A DNA stretch of 16,330 nucleotides from an uncultured delta proteobacterium (GCA_903930515.1 CAIYYW010000107.1:1-16330), one strand, 5' to 3'; counted from the stretch's first letter, positions 1-7,352 are shown. The notes: a model not told the origin generated them from the letters alone. A program made the numbers and translations.

Positions 1-528
1 AAACTCGGTCACATCTTCAACCTGGTTCGGGTTCTGAAGCTCCCTCGCAAAATACCAGCGCTCGCAGACCGAGAAGGGTTTCAATCCCTCCTGGAAATGT
101 TCCGGATGATGCAAATCAAAAGTGGCCACCCAATACGCCTCTTCCACCGCCTGCGCCGTCCGGAGATGGTCCAGGTTGCCATCGCAGGGAGCGAACGGGT
201 CAAAGCTGAACACCGAGTAGGGACGGTATTTACGGAAGCAATAAACCATCCGCTCGCGGAGCTTGACCATTGAGAGATCCCCCAGGCAGTCGGTCTCGAA
301 CCCCAGCTCCACGATCTCGGAAACCCCGACATAATCGGCCCCGAGACGCATTTCCTCGGTGTTGCGTTTGATGGTTTCCTCAATGCTCAGCCCGACCGAG
401 TCCTTGCGATCATCGGTCACCCTCACCATCACGATCTTCCAGCCCTGGGCCGATAATTTCGCGATCGTGCCCCCGCAGAACGCGGCCAAATCGTCCGCGT
501 GCGGGCTGATCACCATTGCCGTGCGCAT
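1..528 (-). CDS. PIG-L/LmbE family deacetylase (3' end cut by window edge)
   Basis: This frame is open from an ATG at 526-528 to base 1 with no stop, giving 176 residues; the C-terminus lies outside the window. A GGAGGG ribosome-binding site about 7 nt upstream supports the start. The N-terminus reads MVISPHADD (residues 5-13) followed by FCGGT, the zinc-binding signature of PIG-L/LmbE enzymes. H10 and D13 would be metal ligands and D12 the catalytic base; the usual proline and final glutamate of PHPDDE are A and L here. A second family element, the aspartate-histidine pair in NLDHLRTA, lies near residue 122. The family removes acetyl groups from N-acetylglucosamine-type sugars or related amides. 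The substrate cannot be read from the sequence, and no signal peptide is visible, so it is probably cytoplasmic. The gene follows the CNBD gene on the same strand after a REP-like spacer, so it may be co-transcribed. Confidence 0.85.
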   Translation of the reverse strand, partial: MRTAMVISPHADDLAAFCGGTIAKLSAQGWKIVMVRVTDDRKDSVGLSIEETIKRNTEEMRLGADYVGVSEIVELGFETDCLGDLSMVKLRERMVYCFRKYRPYSVFSFDPFAPCDGNLDHLRTAQAVEEAYWVATFDLHHPEHFQEGLKPFSVCERWYFARELQNPNQVEDVTEF

Positions 529-558
529 TCCTCATCCCTCCTTGAAAATGTGCAAGCG

Positions 559-692
559 CCTTCCTCCTTCGTCCTGCAGGGCAGGACTACCAAGGACAAG
601 TTAGGAGCGATTCTTGTGTGGCGCAGACACTCTTGCTTGCCCGCCGTAGTCCTGTCGATCCTCCCGGGGACGAAGGACAGGACGGAGGAGGG
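559..692. repeat. REP-like pair of imperfect palindromes in intergenic spacer
   Basis: The spacer between the PIG-L and CNBD genes holds two related palindromes facing each other. The left unit (559-590) contains a perfect hairpin: GTCCTGC at 571-577, a 3-nt loop, and GCAGGAC at 581-587. The right unit (646-692) contains GTCCTGT at 649-655 and ACAGGAC at 677-683. The outer flanks also match in inverted order: a CCTTCCTCCTTCGTCCTG-type left flank against the complement of the right flank, and GGACTAC (584-590) against GTAGTCC (646-652). A third, degenerate palindrome, GGCGCAGACA...TTGCTTGCC (620-641), sits between them. The layout resembles REP/BIME elements. No open frame fits the region. It could form strong RNA structure downstream of the CNBD gene. 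Confidence 0.6.
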
Positions 693-703
693 TCTGCTCA
701 CAA

Positions 704-1186
704 TTACCTTTTCTCCAGTTCCTGCACCAGCCTGGAGATCTCCTGGCTGAAGGTGAGATTTTCATTGGCGATCCGGAGCCGCTCGCAGAGCACGATGCTG
801 AAGGCCTTATAAAATTTCCGCTCAATCTCCTTGTTGCCCGCGATCAGGTTTTGAAAATCCGTGTGCTTGATCGCCAAACATTCCGTGTCTTCCTCCGCGA
901 TCACGCTCGCGCTCCGGGGAGCCTGGTCCACCAGGCTGATCTCGCCGAAATATTCACCGCGCCCCAGAAAAGCCAGGATATGCTCGTCCCCGAACGAATC
1001 GGTCTTGACCACCCTCACCTTGCCCTTCTTGATGATGTAGAGGCCGTCTCCGCGCGCCTTCTCCTTGACAATGGTCTCGTCCTTTTCATAGCCCTTGCTC
1101 TTGGCCGACATATTGATGCTCAGAAGCTCGGTGGTGGAAAAGCCTTTGAACAAGGAAATGCTTTTCAATAATTTGACATCTTCCAT
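704..1186 (-). CDS. Single-domain cyclic nucleotide-binding protein
   Basis: The product is 160 residues and almost entirely one cyclic nucleotide-binding domain (CNBD) of the CRP/PKA type. Strand residues GLYIIKKGKVRVV (48-60) lead to the phosphate-binding cassette at 80-95 (FGEISLVDQAPRSASV), with the ligand-contacting glutamate E82 and arginine R91 both present, so it should still bind cAMP or cGMP. After the barrel come only helices (about 110-160). There is no CRP-type helix-turn-helix, kinase or membrane segment, so it is probably a soluble cytoplasmic sensor that acts through a partner. It starts 5 bp after the rtcB stop codon, with an AAGGG-type ribosome-binding site inside the rtcB end, so the two are almost certainly co-transcribed and probably coupled in translation. 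Its output is unknown. Confidence 0.9.
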   Translation of the reverse strand: MEDVKLLKSISLFKGFSTTELLSINMSAKSKGYEKDETIVKEKARGDGLYIIKKGKVRVVKTDSFGDEHILAFLGRGEYFGEISLVDQAPRSASVIAEEDTECLAIKHTDFQNLIAGNKEIERKFYKAFSIVLCERLRIANENLTFSQEISRLVQELEKR

Positions 1187-1191
1187 TTAAA

Positions 1192-2604
1192 TTATCCCTT
1201 TAAAACCGCTTTCGGAATCATTCTCGCCACCGGCTCGGCCAGCCCGGCTTTAGTCACGCTCTCAATCACCAAATCAATGTCCTTGTATGCCTGTGGCGCT
1301 TCTTCCTTGATCGCCCGCCGATCTTCGCAAATAAGATATATCCCTTCCATACTTTGCGCAAATTCATCATCGCTGATCGCGCCCGGCCGTCTCTTCTTCC
1401 CGGCCGCCTCGGTCCGGCTCATCACCCGGCCGGCCCCGTGGTTCACGCTGCTCAAGGTCAACTCGCTCCCGTCCTTGCCCGCGAGCAAATAACTGGCCGT
1501 GCCCATTGATCCCGGGATCAAAACCGGCTGGCCGGTGTCCGCGAACATGGTCCCCTTCATGCGTTCCGGCCCGAACGCCCGGGTGGCGCCCTTGCGGTGG
1601 ACCAGGAGCAATCGCCCCCGATGTTGCTCATACTTGGCGATGTTATGGGTCACATCGTAAATCAGCCGGATCGCGAGTTCGCCTAAAATTTGCCGGAGCG
1701 CGCCCTTGACCAGCACCGCCATCAACTGCCTATTGCAGAACGCGAAGTTGGCCGCGCAGTTCATCGCGGATAAATAGTTCCGGCCTTCTTTGCTTTCCAG
1801 GGGCAGGAAACAGAGCTGGCTGTTGGGCTGACACCCGCCCTGAGCCTCATCCCATTTCCGCGCCAGCTTCATATAATCGTCTCCCACCTGGTGTCCGAAG
1901 CCCCGGCTCCCGGAATGGATCATCATTGTGAATTGCCCTTCAAAAATCCCGAACCGGTCCGCGAGTTTTTTGTTGAACACCCGCTGGACCTCCTGCAGTT
2001 CAATGAAATGGTTGCCCCCGCCCAGGGTGGCCAATTGATCCTTGCCCCGCTCAAAAGCCCTTCGGCTGACCGCGGACGCGTCTCCCGCCATTGAACCCCG
2101 GTCTTCGATCCGGGCTAACACCCCCTGCTCTTCTTCATCGCCCCAGAACTCCCAGACCAGATGATTTTTCTTGCCCAGGTGGAACAGGCCCGAAACCCCT
2201 TGCTCAATCGCGATGGTAAAATCGTCATCGTTCAGAGCGACATTGTGTTTGCCTTCTCCCAAAGGAATGAAATGATGAATCCGTTGCGCCAGAGCCTTGG
2301 TATCAACTTCTTTAATTGGGAGCGGCGTGGTCAACAGCCGCATCCCGCAGTTAATGTCATAGCCCACCGCGGCCGGGACCACATACCCGTCCAGGGCCGC
2401 CACGCACCCGATCGGAACCCCGAACCCCTGGTGGATATCCGGCATCCCCCAGACTTCCACCACCCCCGGCAGACGACACGCATCCTTTAATTGCCGCAGC
2501 GCCCCTTGCTCAATCTGAATCCCCTCCCGCGCCAGAATCCGGCCTGGAATCCTCATCCCGGCCTCAACCGGAACTTCAATGATATTCTGGTCAATCCTCT
2601 TCAT
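1192..2604 (-). CDS. rtcB: RNA-splicing/repair ligase RtcB
   Basis: The 470-residue product matches RtcB over its full length. The family joins RNA ends with 2',3'-cyclic phosphate or 3'-phosphate to 5'-OH, using GTP and Mn2+. Visible motifs in order are PDIHQGFGVPIG (55-66), GYDINCGMR (81-89), GGGNHF (195-200), HSGSRGFGHQ (230-239), DVTHN (317-321), PGSMGTA (364-370) and NHGAGRVMSR (388-397). The expected metal ligands C86, H199, H230 and H320 and the nucleotidylated histidine H389 are all present, spaced as in characterised RtcB proteins, so it should be active. The start has only a weak ribosome-binding site (TCTGAG-ATG). No archease, RtcA or RtcR gene is adjacent; its partner here is the CNBD gene 5 bp downstream. 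The fbaB terminator lies upstream, so it needs its own promoter. Confidence 0.96.
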   Translation of the reverse strand: MKRIDQNIIEVPVEAGMRIPGRILAREGIQIEQGALRQLKDACRLPGVVEVWGMPDIHQGFGVPIGCVAALDGYVVPAAVGYDINCGMRLLTTPLPIKEVDTKALAQRIHHFIPLGEGKHNVALNDDDFTIAIEQGVSGLFHLGKKNHLVWEFWGDEEEQGVLARIEDRGSMAGDASAVSRRAFERGKDQLATLGGGNHFIELQEVQRVFNKKLADRFGIFEGQFTMMIHSGSRGFGHQVGDDYMKLARKWDEAQGGCQPNSQLCFLPLESKEGRNYLSAMNCAANFAFCNRQLMAVLVKGALRQILGELAIRLIYDVTHNIAKYEQHRGRLLLVHRKGATRAFGPERMKGTMFADTGQPVLIPGSMGTASYLLAGKDGSELTLSSVNHGAGRVMSRTEAAGKKRRPGAISDDEFAQSMEGIYLICEDRRAIKEEAPQAYKDIDLVIESVTKAGLAEPVARMIPKAVLKG

Positions 2605-2614
2605 CTCAGATAAA

Positions 2615-2641
2615 GATTAACATAAGCCCGGCAGTGGTCAA
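2615..2641 (-). promoter_or_regulatory. Weak candidate promoter for rtcB
   Basis: Between the fbaB terminator and the rtcB start, the minus strand offers TTGACC (2636-2641) and TTAATC (2615-2620), spaced 15 bp. The -35 is good but the spacing is short and the -10 poor. A promoter is expected here because the upstream gene is terminated, but this assignment is only tentative. Confidence 0.22.
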
Positions 2642-2659
2642 AAAAGACGGCGGATTACA

Positions 2660-2688
2660 AAAAAAGGGCAAGCCCGAAGGCCTGCCCC
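2660..2688 (-). terminator. Rho-independent terminator of fbaB
   Basis: Just past the fbaB stop, the minus strand forms a 9-bp GC-rich stem with one mismatch (arms 2680-2688 and 2667-2675) closed by a UUCG tetraloop (2676-2679), then a run of seven T (2666-2660). On the plus strand the same stem is followed by CTTTATTTTTT, so it could work in both directions. It separates fbaB from rtcB. Confidence 0.88.
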
Positions 2689-2713
2689 TTTATTTTTTGC
2701 GCGCAAAAAATTA

Positions 2714-3766
2714 TTACGCGACCGTGACTTCCTTGCACAGGTAAACATCCTGGATCGCATTCAGCAGCTCCACGCCGTCCTTGATCGGCTTTTGGAAGGC
2801 CTTCCTGCCCGAGATCATCCCCATGCCGCCGGCGCGCTTGTTGATGACCGCGGTGAGCACGGCCTGGGCCAGGTCGTTCTGGCCGGAGGCTCCGCCGGAA
2901 TTGATCAGGCCGCTCCTGCCCATATAGCAGTTGACCACCTGCCATCGGGTCAGGTCAATCGGGTTGTTGGTGGTGAGCTTCTCGTAAACCAGCTTGGAGG
3001 TTTTGCCGAACTTGATCGCGTTATACCCGCCGTTGTTCTCCGGCTGTTTCTGCTTGATGATGTCCGCCTGGATGGTGACGCCCAGATGATTGGCCTGTCC
3101 GGTCAGGTCCGCGGAGGTTTCATAATTCACCCCGTCCTTCTTGAACAGCGGGTTCCGGAGATAGCACCAGAGCACAGTCACCATTCCCATCTGGTGGGCC
3201 AGCTCAAACGCCTCCGAGATTTCCACGATCTGCCGCCTGGATTCCACGGACCCGAAATAGATGGTGGCGCCCACGGCCGCGCAGCCCATCTCAAACGCCT
3301 GCTCCACCGATGCGAATAGGGTCTGGTCGTAAATCTCCGGGTAAGTCAGGATCTCGTTATGGTTGATTTTCATGATCATCGGAATCTTGTGGGCGTATTT
3401 GCGCGCCACCGACCCGAGCGAGCCTAGGGTGGACACCACCGCGTTGCACCCGCCCTCCAGGGCCAGCTTGATGATATTCTCCGGGTCGAAGAGAAGCGGG
3501 TTGGGCGCGAAGGACGCGGCTCCGGAATGTTCTATGCCCTGGTCAACCGGCAGGATGGAAAGGTATCCGGTCCCGCTCAGCCGGCCGGTGTTAAAAATAA
3601 TTTGCAGGTTCCGCAAAACCGGAACCGTCCGGTCCGAGGCCGCCACCACCCGGTCAATGAAGTCCGGCCCCGGCAGATGAAGCATCTTTTTGGGTATGCC
3701 CACGCATTGGTATCCCAGCAAATCCTTCGCCTCCGCCCCCAGCATCTTTTCAATCTTCTCAATCAT
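2714..3766 (-). CDS. fbaB: Class I fructose-bisphosphate aldolase (FbaB/DhnA type)
   Basis: The product is 350 residues, the same length as E. coli FbaB, and looks alignable end to end from memory. It should cleave fructose 1,6-bisphosphate to dihydroxyacetone phosphate and glyceraldehyde 3-phosphate, and the reverse, in the cytoplasm by a Schiff-base mechanism without metal. Family segments seen are [13 protein letters not shown] (69-81), KINHNE (133-138), VGATIYFGS (165-173), [20 protein letters not shown] (209-228) and [16 protein letters not shown] (309-324). The Schiff-base lysine should be in ADIIKQK (234-240), most likely K238. An excellent ribosome-binding site (GGAGGG, 7 nt away) supports the ATG. 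The gene is monocistronic: an extended -10 promoter lies about 55 bp upstream and a strong terminator follows. Glycolysis or gluconeogenesis is likely; no other pathway gene is nearby. Confidence 0.96.
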   Translation of the reverse strand: MIEKIEKMLGAEAKDLLGYQCVGIPKKMLHLPGPDFIDRVVAASDRTVPVLRNLQIIFNTGRLSGTGYLSILPVDQGIEHSGAASFAPNPLLFDPENIIKLALEGGCNAVVSTLGSLGSVARKYAHKIPMIMKINHNEILTYPEIYDQTLFASVEQAFEMGCAAVGATIYFGSVESRRQIVEISEAFELAHQMGMVTVLWCYLRNPLFKKDGVNYETSADLTGQANHLGVTIQADIIKQKQPENNGGYNAIKFGKTSKLVYEKLTTNNPIDLTRWQVVNCYMGRSGLINSGGASGQNDLAQAVLTAVINKRAGGMGMISGRKAFQKPIKDGVELLNAIQDVYLCKEVTVA

Positions 3767-3822
3767 TTTTACCCTCCTTATTTAGAAATTGAAAATAACA
3801 ATGAACCGTCAGCTCTTAAAAT

Positions 3823-3831
3823 ATTATATCA
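3823..3831 (-). promoter_or_regulatory. Extended -10 promoter of fbaB
   Basis: The minus strand reads TGATATAAT, a perfect TATAAT (3823-3828) preceded by the TGn extension (3829-3831). No good -35 lies 16-18 bp upstream, which is usual for extended -10 promoters. Transcription would start near 3815, giving a leader of about 50 nt with a GGAGGG ribosome-binding site. The element overlaps the last codons and stop of the truncated AlbA_2 fragment. Confidence 0.6.
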
Positions 3832-4024
3832 GCGCGTTCGGCAATTTCACCAGCCAATCGTTTAAAATCCGCATAAGCGTCTTGAACCGCTTATGATTGG
3901 GCAGATCGTTGGCAAAGGCGCAGATGCATGCCAGAATTTTATCCGGATCGCTCAGGCTTTCCCTCCGCTCCGCCCGATCCGATCCCAAATCCACGAGGAG
4001 CCCGATCAGTTCTTGATCATCCAT
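3824..4024 (-). pseudogene. Truncated AlbA_2 (Schlafen AlbA-like) domain fragment
   Basis: The 66-codon frame from ATG 4022-4024 reads MDDQELIGLLVDL, then a D-R-A-E-R-R-E-S-L-S-D segment, then DKILACICAFANDLPNH. This is the opening of AlbA_2-domain proteins, which normally run several hundred residues with an ATP-binding-like or helicase-related body and a winged helix. From residue 45 (about 3892) the family pattern, usually KPG followed by a hydrophobic strand, is lost. An unrelated 22-residue tail follows and ends in a TAA that lies in the fbaB -10 box. No other minus frame in the following 100 bp resumes the domain, so a deletion is more likely than a simple frameshift. A GTG at 4031-4033 in the same frame is a less likely start. 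It is probably a decayed remnant, though a translated small protein cannot be excluded. Confidence 0.6.
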
Positions 4025-4085
4025 TATTTCCACTTTCTATATTCCCATTCTTACCACATCCGGGCATAATACTCAAGGAAAGCTT

Positions 4086-5702
4086 TTACTTTGGCCTTCT
4101 CATTTCCAGCTTATGATGCTTGGAATATTGCTCCCAGAACTCGCAACGCGGGGCGATACTCGCCGGCTCGGTTTGGACCTGGCTGTCCAAAATCTGAACC
4201 TTTCGGTTTCCCGGCTCAAAGGCCGGCCATTGGGGAAGGCCCTTTCCGTTGGGGTTTCCGGTTTTGGCGAAATTGACCCAGTATCCCTGGATGATCTTTC
4301 CCAGCGCTTTTGCCGGTGGAGTATTCTTGCGGGTGTAAAACAGGTTCATCGGCAAGCGGTCAAAGGTGTCAAAGATGAAGGGGATTTCAAAGGAATGCGC
4401 GGACCCGGTGTATTTTCCCAGGGCCATCTCGTCATAATCAAACCGATAATAATAAGTATCTTTCTCCTGCCCGGCCACGGAAAGAAGCCCCAAATAGGTC
4501 GGACAGGCCAGCGCGACCTCAACCCCGAACATCCTCCCGTAGGCTTCCACCGGACGATTGTCAAACTCGCTCAGCGGATACAACTCGACCAGTTTTTTCG
4601 CGTCCGCTTCCGGAACCTTAAATTCCCGGACCAGGGCCGACTCATAATCGGACGGCTTGATTTTTTTCAAGTCGCCGATCAACTTCATCGCCTTGCCGAA
4701 TTCATCGCGGTTGCTCCCGGCCATAAACGGCACTTTATTATAATTCCCCGCCCGGATCATTGATAAAGGCGTCCCGGTCAGAACATAACCATCGTGATGC
4801 GTCACATTCCCGCCATCCTCGCTCATTCCAGTGGAAACTTTCAGCATTTTTTTCGCCGGAATCGCCCGCAGGCATTTCAGATCGCTGGGCGCGCACCCGA
4901 AATTTTCCGCGGTTTTTTTTGCAACCTGGTATCCCTTTTCCAGATCCTCGCTCGCATCGCATCCGCCGCTTTCCAGGATCGCTCGCTGGAAAAGTCCCTT
5001 GGCCAGCGGGGTCGCCAGCAGGGTGCAGATGCTCCAGCCGCCCGCGGATTCTCCGAAAATGGTGACATTGCCCGGGTCGCCCCCGAAATTGCCGATGTTA
5101 TCCTGAACCCATTTCAGAGCGGCCACCTGATCCAGGGTGGCATACCCGCCCGTGCTTTGATTCGGATCTTCATCCCGCAAGGACGGGTCGGCGAAAAAGC
5201 CGAAAATGTTCAGGCGGTAATTGGCGGTGACAACCACCACCCCGCCTTCCTCGGCCAAACGGTCCCCCCAATACATCGGCGTATTGGCCGTGCCCCCGGT
5301 GTAGCCGCCCCCGTGAATCCACACCATCACCGGGAATTTACCTTCCTGCTTCGGCCGCCAGACATTCAGATACAAACAATCCTCGGACATCCCTTCCTCG
5401 GAGGTCATCACCTCCAAAGTGAAAATACCCTTCTGCATACACTGATGCCCGAATTTGTCAGCATCCCGCGCGCCCGGCCAGGCCGGAACCGGCTGCGGGG
5501 CTTTCCAGCGCAATTCCCCCACCGGAGCCGCGGCAAAGGGAATCCCCTTCCATACGCAAGCCCCCCCATCCTTCTCACCCGCCCCCTTTACCAGCCCGGA
5601 CTTGGTCGGAACCGAATCCGCGCAATTCCACTCCGCGCGCGCGTTCGCTCCCAGGCCCAAAGCTATCAATATTGCCAGAGTGACCATAAGCCTTATTAAC
5701 AT
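4086..5702 (-). CDS. Secreted type-B carboxylesterase
   Basis: The 538-residue product is a carboxylesterase/cholinesterase-family alpha/beta hydrolase that cleaves carboxylic esters. A Sec signal peptide is clear (MLIRLMVTLAILIALGLGANARA, cleavage likely after residue 23), so it is exported. Motifs include the oxyanion-hole HGGG (130-133), family signature EDCLYLNVW (107-115), nucleophile elbow FGESAGG with S219, acidic residue E334 in GSNRDEF, and H436 in GSAHSFEIPF, which together form a complete Ser-Glu-His triad. Several cysteines (C27, C49, C88, C109, C248, C270, C277) suggest disulfides. The length is typical. A strong AGGAGAGGG ribosome-binding site precedes the ATG. It is divergent from the sulfatase across 148 bp, so both may be used on related extracellular substrates, but the ester substrate cannot be read from the sequence. 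Confidence 0.93.
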   Translation of the reverse strand: MLIRLMVTLAILIALGLGANARAEWNCADSVPTKSGLVKGAGEKDGGACVWKGIPFAAAPVGELRWKAPQPVPAWPGARDADKFGHQCMQKGIFTLEVMTSEEGMSEDCLYLNVWRPKQEGKFPVMVWIHGGGYTGGTANTPMYWGDRLAEEGGVVVVTANYRLNIFGFFADPSLRDEDPNQSTGGYATLDQVAALKWVQDNIGNFGGDPGNVTIFGESAGGWSICTLLATPLAKGLFQRAILESGGCDASEDLEKGYQVAKKTAENFGCAPSDLKCLRAIPAKKMLKVSTGMSEDGGNVTHHDGYVLTGTPLSMIRAGNYNKVPFMAGSNRDEFGKAMKLIGDLKKIKPSDYESALVREFKVPEADAKKLVELYPLSEFDNRPVEAYGRMFGVEVALACPTYLGLLSVAGQEKDTYYYRFDYDEMALGKYTGSAHSFEIPFIFDTFDRLPMNLFYTRKNTPPAKALGKIIQGYWVNFAKTGNPNGKGLPQWPAFEPGNRKVQILDSQVQTEPASIAPRCEFWEQYSKHHKLEMRRPK

Positions 5703-5738
5703 TTTTCCCTCTCCTTGGTTATTTTTTGGATCACCTTA

Positions 5739-5770
5739 ATTATAGTTGAACAAAAATTAAAATAAGTCAA
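5739..5770 (-). promoter_or_regulatory. Candidate promoter of the carboxylesterase
   Basis: The minus strand has a perfect TATAAT (5739-5744) and a TTGACT (5765-5770) separated by 20 bp of AT-rich sequence. The boxes are good but the spacing is longer than the usual 16-18 bp, so either the -35 is not used or an activator helps. The start would lie about 30 bp before the ATG. Confidence 0.42.
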
Positions 5771-5799
5771 AAGGAACAGATGGGCCGGGTGGATGGTTT

Positions 5800-5829
5800 T
5801 TGACAACCAGGATGGAAATGGAGTAAAAC
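5800..5829 (+). promoter_or_regulatory. Candidate promoter of the sulfatase
   Basis: A perfect TTGACA (5800-5805) is followed after 18 bp by TAAAAC (5824-5829), four of six matches to TATAAT. The start point would fall near 5836, almost on top of the GGAGG ribosome-binding site (5837-5841). That very short leader lowers confidence. It sits in the region shared with the divergent esterase gene. Confidence 0.35.
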
Positions 5830-5850
5830 GAGGCAGGGAGGAAAGGAAAA

Positions 5851-7209
5851 ATGGACCGGAGAAAATTTGTCAAAAGCGGGATGGTCGCGGGAACGGCGAT
5901 GGCCCTGGCGGGTCGGAGCTGGGCCGGACCTTTGCTTCAGACTGGAACGAGCAAGCCCAACATCATCATTATCCTTTGCGACGACCTGGGGTATGGAGAT
6001 TTGGGTTGTTTCGGCCCGACTGAAATCCGGACCACGAACATAGATCGCCTGGCCGGGCAGGGAATCAAGTTCACCGATTTTTACTCTTCGGCCCCGGTCT
6101 GCTCTCCGAGCCGGGCCGGTCTGCTCACGGGCCGTTATCCACCCAGAACCGGGGTGACTCAAGTCCTGTTCCCCTCCCGCGGAATTGAGAGCATCCTTAA
6201 CACCCGCAATATCCTGGACGGAGCCGCGATCGCACTTCCCAAGGACGAGCTCACGGTGGCCGACCTGTTGAAAAAATCCGGATATGTCACCGGTATGATC
6301 GGCAAATGGCATTTGGGCGACCTTCCCGGCACCCTTCCCAATGACCGCGGTTTTGACCATTACCTGGGATTGCTTTACAGCAACGATATGGCCCCGCTCC
6401 CGCTTTATCGGAACCGGCAGGTGATCGAGAAATCCCCGGTCAACCAGGATTATTTGACCCGGAAATACACCGACGAGGCGCTCCAGTTCCTCAAGGAAAA
6501 TAACCACCGGCCCTTTTTCCTCTATCTCGCCCACACCTTCCCGCACGAGCCTTTGCATGCGTCCCCGGAATTCCGGGGGAAATCAAAAGCGGGGATTTAC
6601 GGTGATTGCGTGGAAGAGATTGATTGGAGCACAGGCAAAATTTTGGACGCGCTTTTGAGTTACGGTCTTTTGGAAAACACCCTGGTGATGTTCACCAGCG
6701 ACAACGGGCCTTGGTGGACGGGCAATCCGGGCTATCATCGGGGACGGAAGAATGAAACCTTTGAGGGCGGAATGAATGTGCCCTTGATCGCCAGTTGGCC
6801 GGGGAGGATTCCGGCCGGGAAGGAATCCGATCAGATGGCGATGAACTTTGATTTGTTCGCCACCTGTCTGGCCGTGGCCGGGGCTGACTTGCCCCGGGAC
6901 CGGATCATTGACGGCAAGAATTTGCTCCCGCTCCTGGAGGGCAAGGAATACGAAACCCCGCATCAACACCTGTTTTATTACCAGGGCCGGAACCTGCAGG
7001 CGGCGCGGTCCGGGAATTGGAAATACCAGCTCAAGCATTATGTCCATTATCCGCCGTTCGGAAAGGGCCAGGGCCCCTGGCTGTTTGACCTGAAAAATGA
7101 CCCGAATGAATCCTACAATGTGATTAAGGACCACCCGGAGCTCGCCAAGGAATTTGAAAAAATCATCTCGGATTGGAACAAACATTTCAGCCGGGGCCTG
7201 AAAATTTAG
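5851..7209 (+). CDS. Tat-exported sulfatase (formylglycine type, arylsulfatase family)
   Basis: The 452-residue product is an alkaline-phosphatase-superfamily sulfatase that hydrolyses sulfate esters. The N-terminus, MDRRKFVKSG followed by a hydrophobic stretch and an alanine-rich end near WAG (24-26), is a twin-arginine signal, so the folded enzyme is exported. Active-site features are metal-binding D44-D45 (CDDLGYGD), the CxPSR signature at 84-88 where C84 should be converted to formylglycine, LTGRYPPRTG (92-101), GKWHLG (151-156), H232 in FPHEP, and D284-N285 in TSDNGPWW. The cysteine-type site needs a formylglycine-generating enzyme or radical-SAM maturase; neither is in the window. A periplasmic target such as sulfated polysaccharide is likely but not shown. 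It has a GGAGG ribosome-binding site and is divergent from the esterase. The pil promoter follows 115 bp downstream. Confidence 0.95.
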   Translation: MDRRKFVKSGMVAGTAMALAGRSWAGPLLQTGTSKPNIIIILCDDLGYGDLGCFGPTEIRTTNIDRLAGQGIKFTDFYSSAPVCSPSRAGLLTGRYPPRTGVTQVLFPSRGIESILNTRNILDGAAIALPKDELTVADLLKKSGYVTGMIGKWHLGDLPGTLPNDRGFDHYLGLLYSNDMAPLPLYRNRQVIEKSPVNQDYLTRKYTDEALQFLKENNHRPFFLYLAHTFPHEPLHASPEFRGKSKAGIYGDCVEEIDWSTGKILDALLSYGLLENTLVMFTSDNGPWWTGNPGYHRGRKNETFEGGMNVPLIASWPGRIPAGKESDQMAMNFDLFATCLAVAGADLPRDRIIDGKNLLPLLEGKEYETPHQHLFYYQGRNLQAARSGNWKYQLKHYVHYPPFGKGQGPWLFDLKNDPNESYNVIKDHPELAKEFEKIISDWNKHFSRGLKI

Positions 7210-7218
7210 AGAAAAAGC

Positions 7219-7274
7219 CGGGATTTCAGGAGGTTAACCGGATCATTCAAATAAACCGCTTTGTCCGGATCCCG
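7219..7274 (+). other. Nested inverted repeat after the sulfatase gene
   Basis: Two stems stack in this spacer: CGGGAT (7219-7224) pairs with ATCCCG (7269-7274), and CCGGA (7238-7242) pairs with TCCGG (7264-7268). The 3' arms are adjacent and a 13-nt bulge separates the 5' arms. No T-run follows, so it is not a classic terminator. It may be a 3' end structure of the sulfatase mRNA or chance. The rest of 7210-7323 holds no gene that I can see. Confidence 0.3.
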
Positions 7275-7323
7275 CATCTAAAATATATAATGGGGGAAAT
7301 TTTAAACCGGCAGGATGACCTTC

Positions 7324-7352
7324 TTGACAAGACTTCCAGATTGTCATAAAAT
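7324..7352 (+). promoter_or_regulatory. Sigma-70 promoter of the pil operon with internal palindrome
   Basis: A perfect -35 TTGACA (7324-7329), an exact 17-bp spacer and a near-perfect -10 TAAAAT (7347-7352) lie 38 bp before pilB. The spacer is framed by the inverted repeat TGACAA (7325-7330) and TTGTCA (7341-7346), 10 bp apart, which overlaps the -35 and abuts the -10. This is a typical placement for a repressor operator. No sigma-54 (-24/-12) element is seen here, so PilR is probably not the direct activator of this operon. Confidence 0.75.

Noticed and set aside
4794-5699. 301-codon plus frame across the esterase gene
   Set aside because: It is antisense to the esterase, which has a complete triad and signal peptide.
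5767-6558. 263-codon minus frame across the sulfatase gene
   Set aside because: It covers the sulfatase start and the promoter region and shows no domain; the sulfatase is unambiguous.
7261-7291. Second promoter for pilB (TTGTCC and TATAAT)
   Set aside because: The -10 is perfect but the spacing is 19 bp with a weak -35; the 7324-7352 promoter is much better. It may still contribute.
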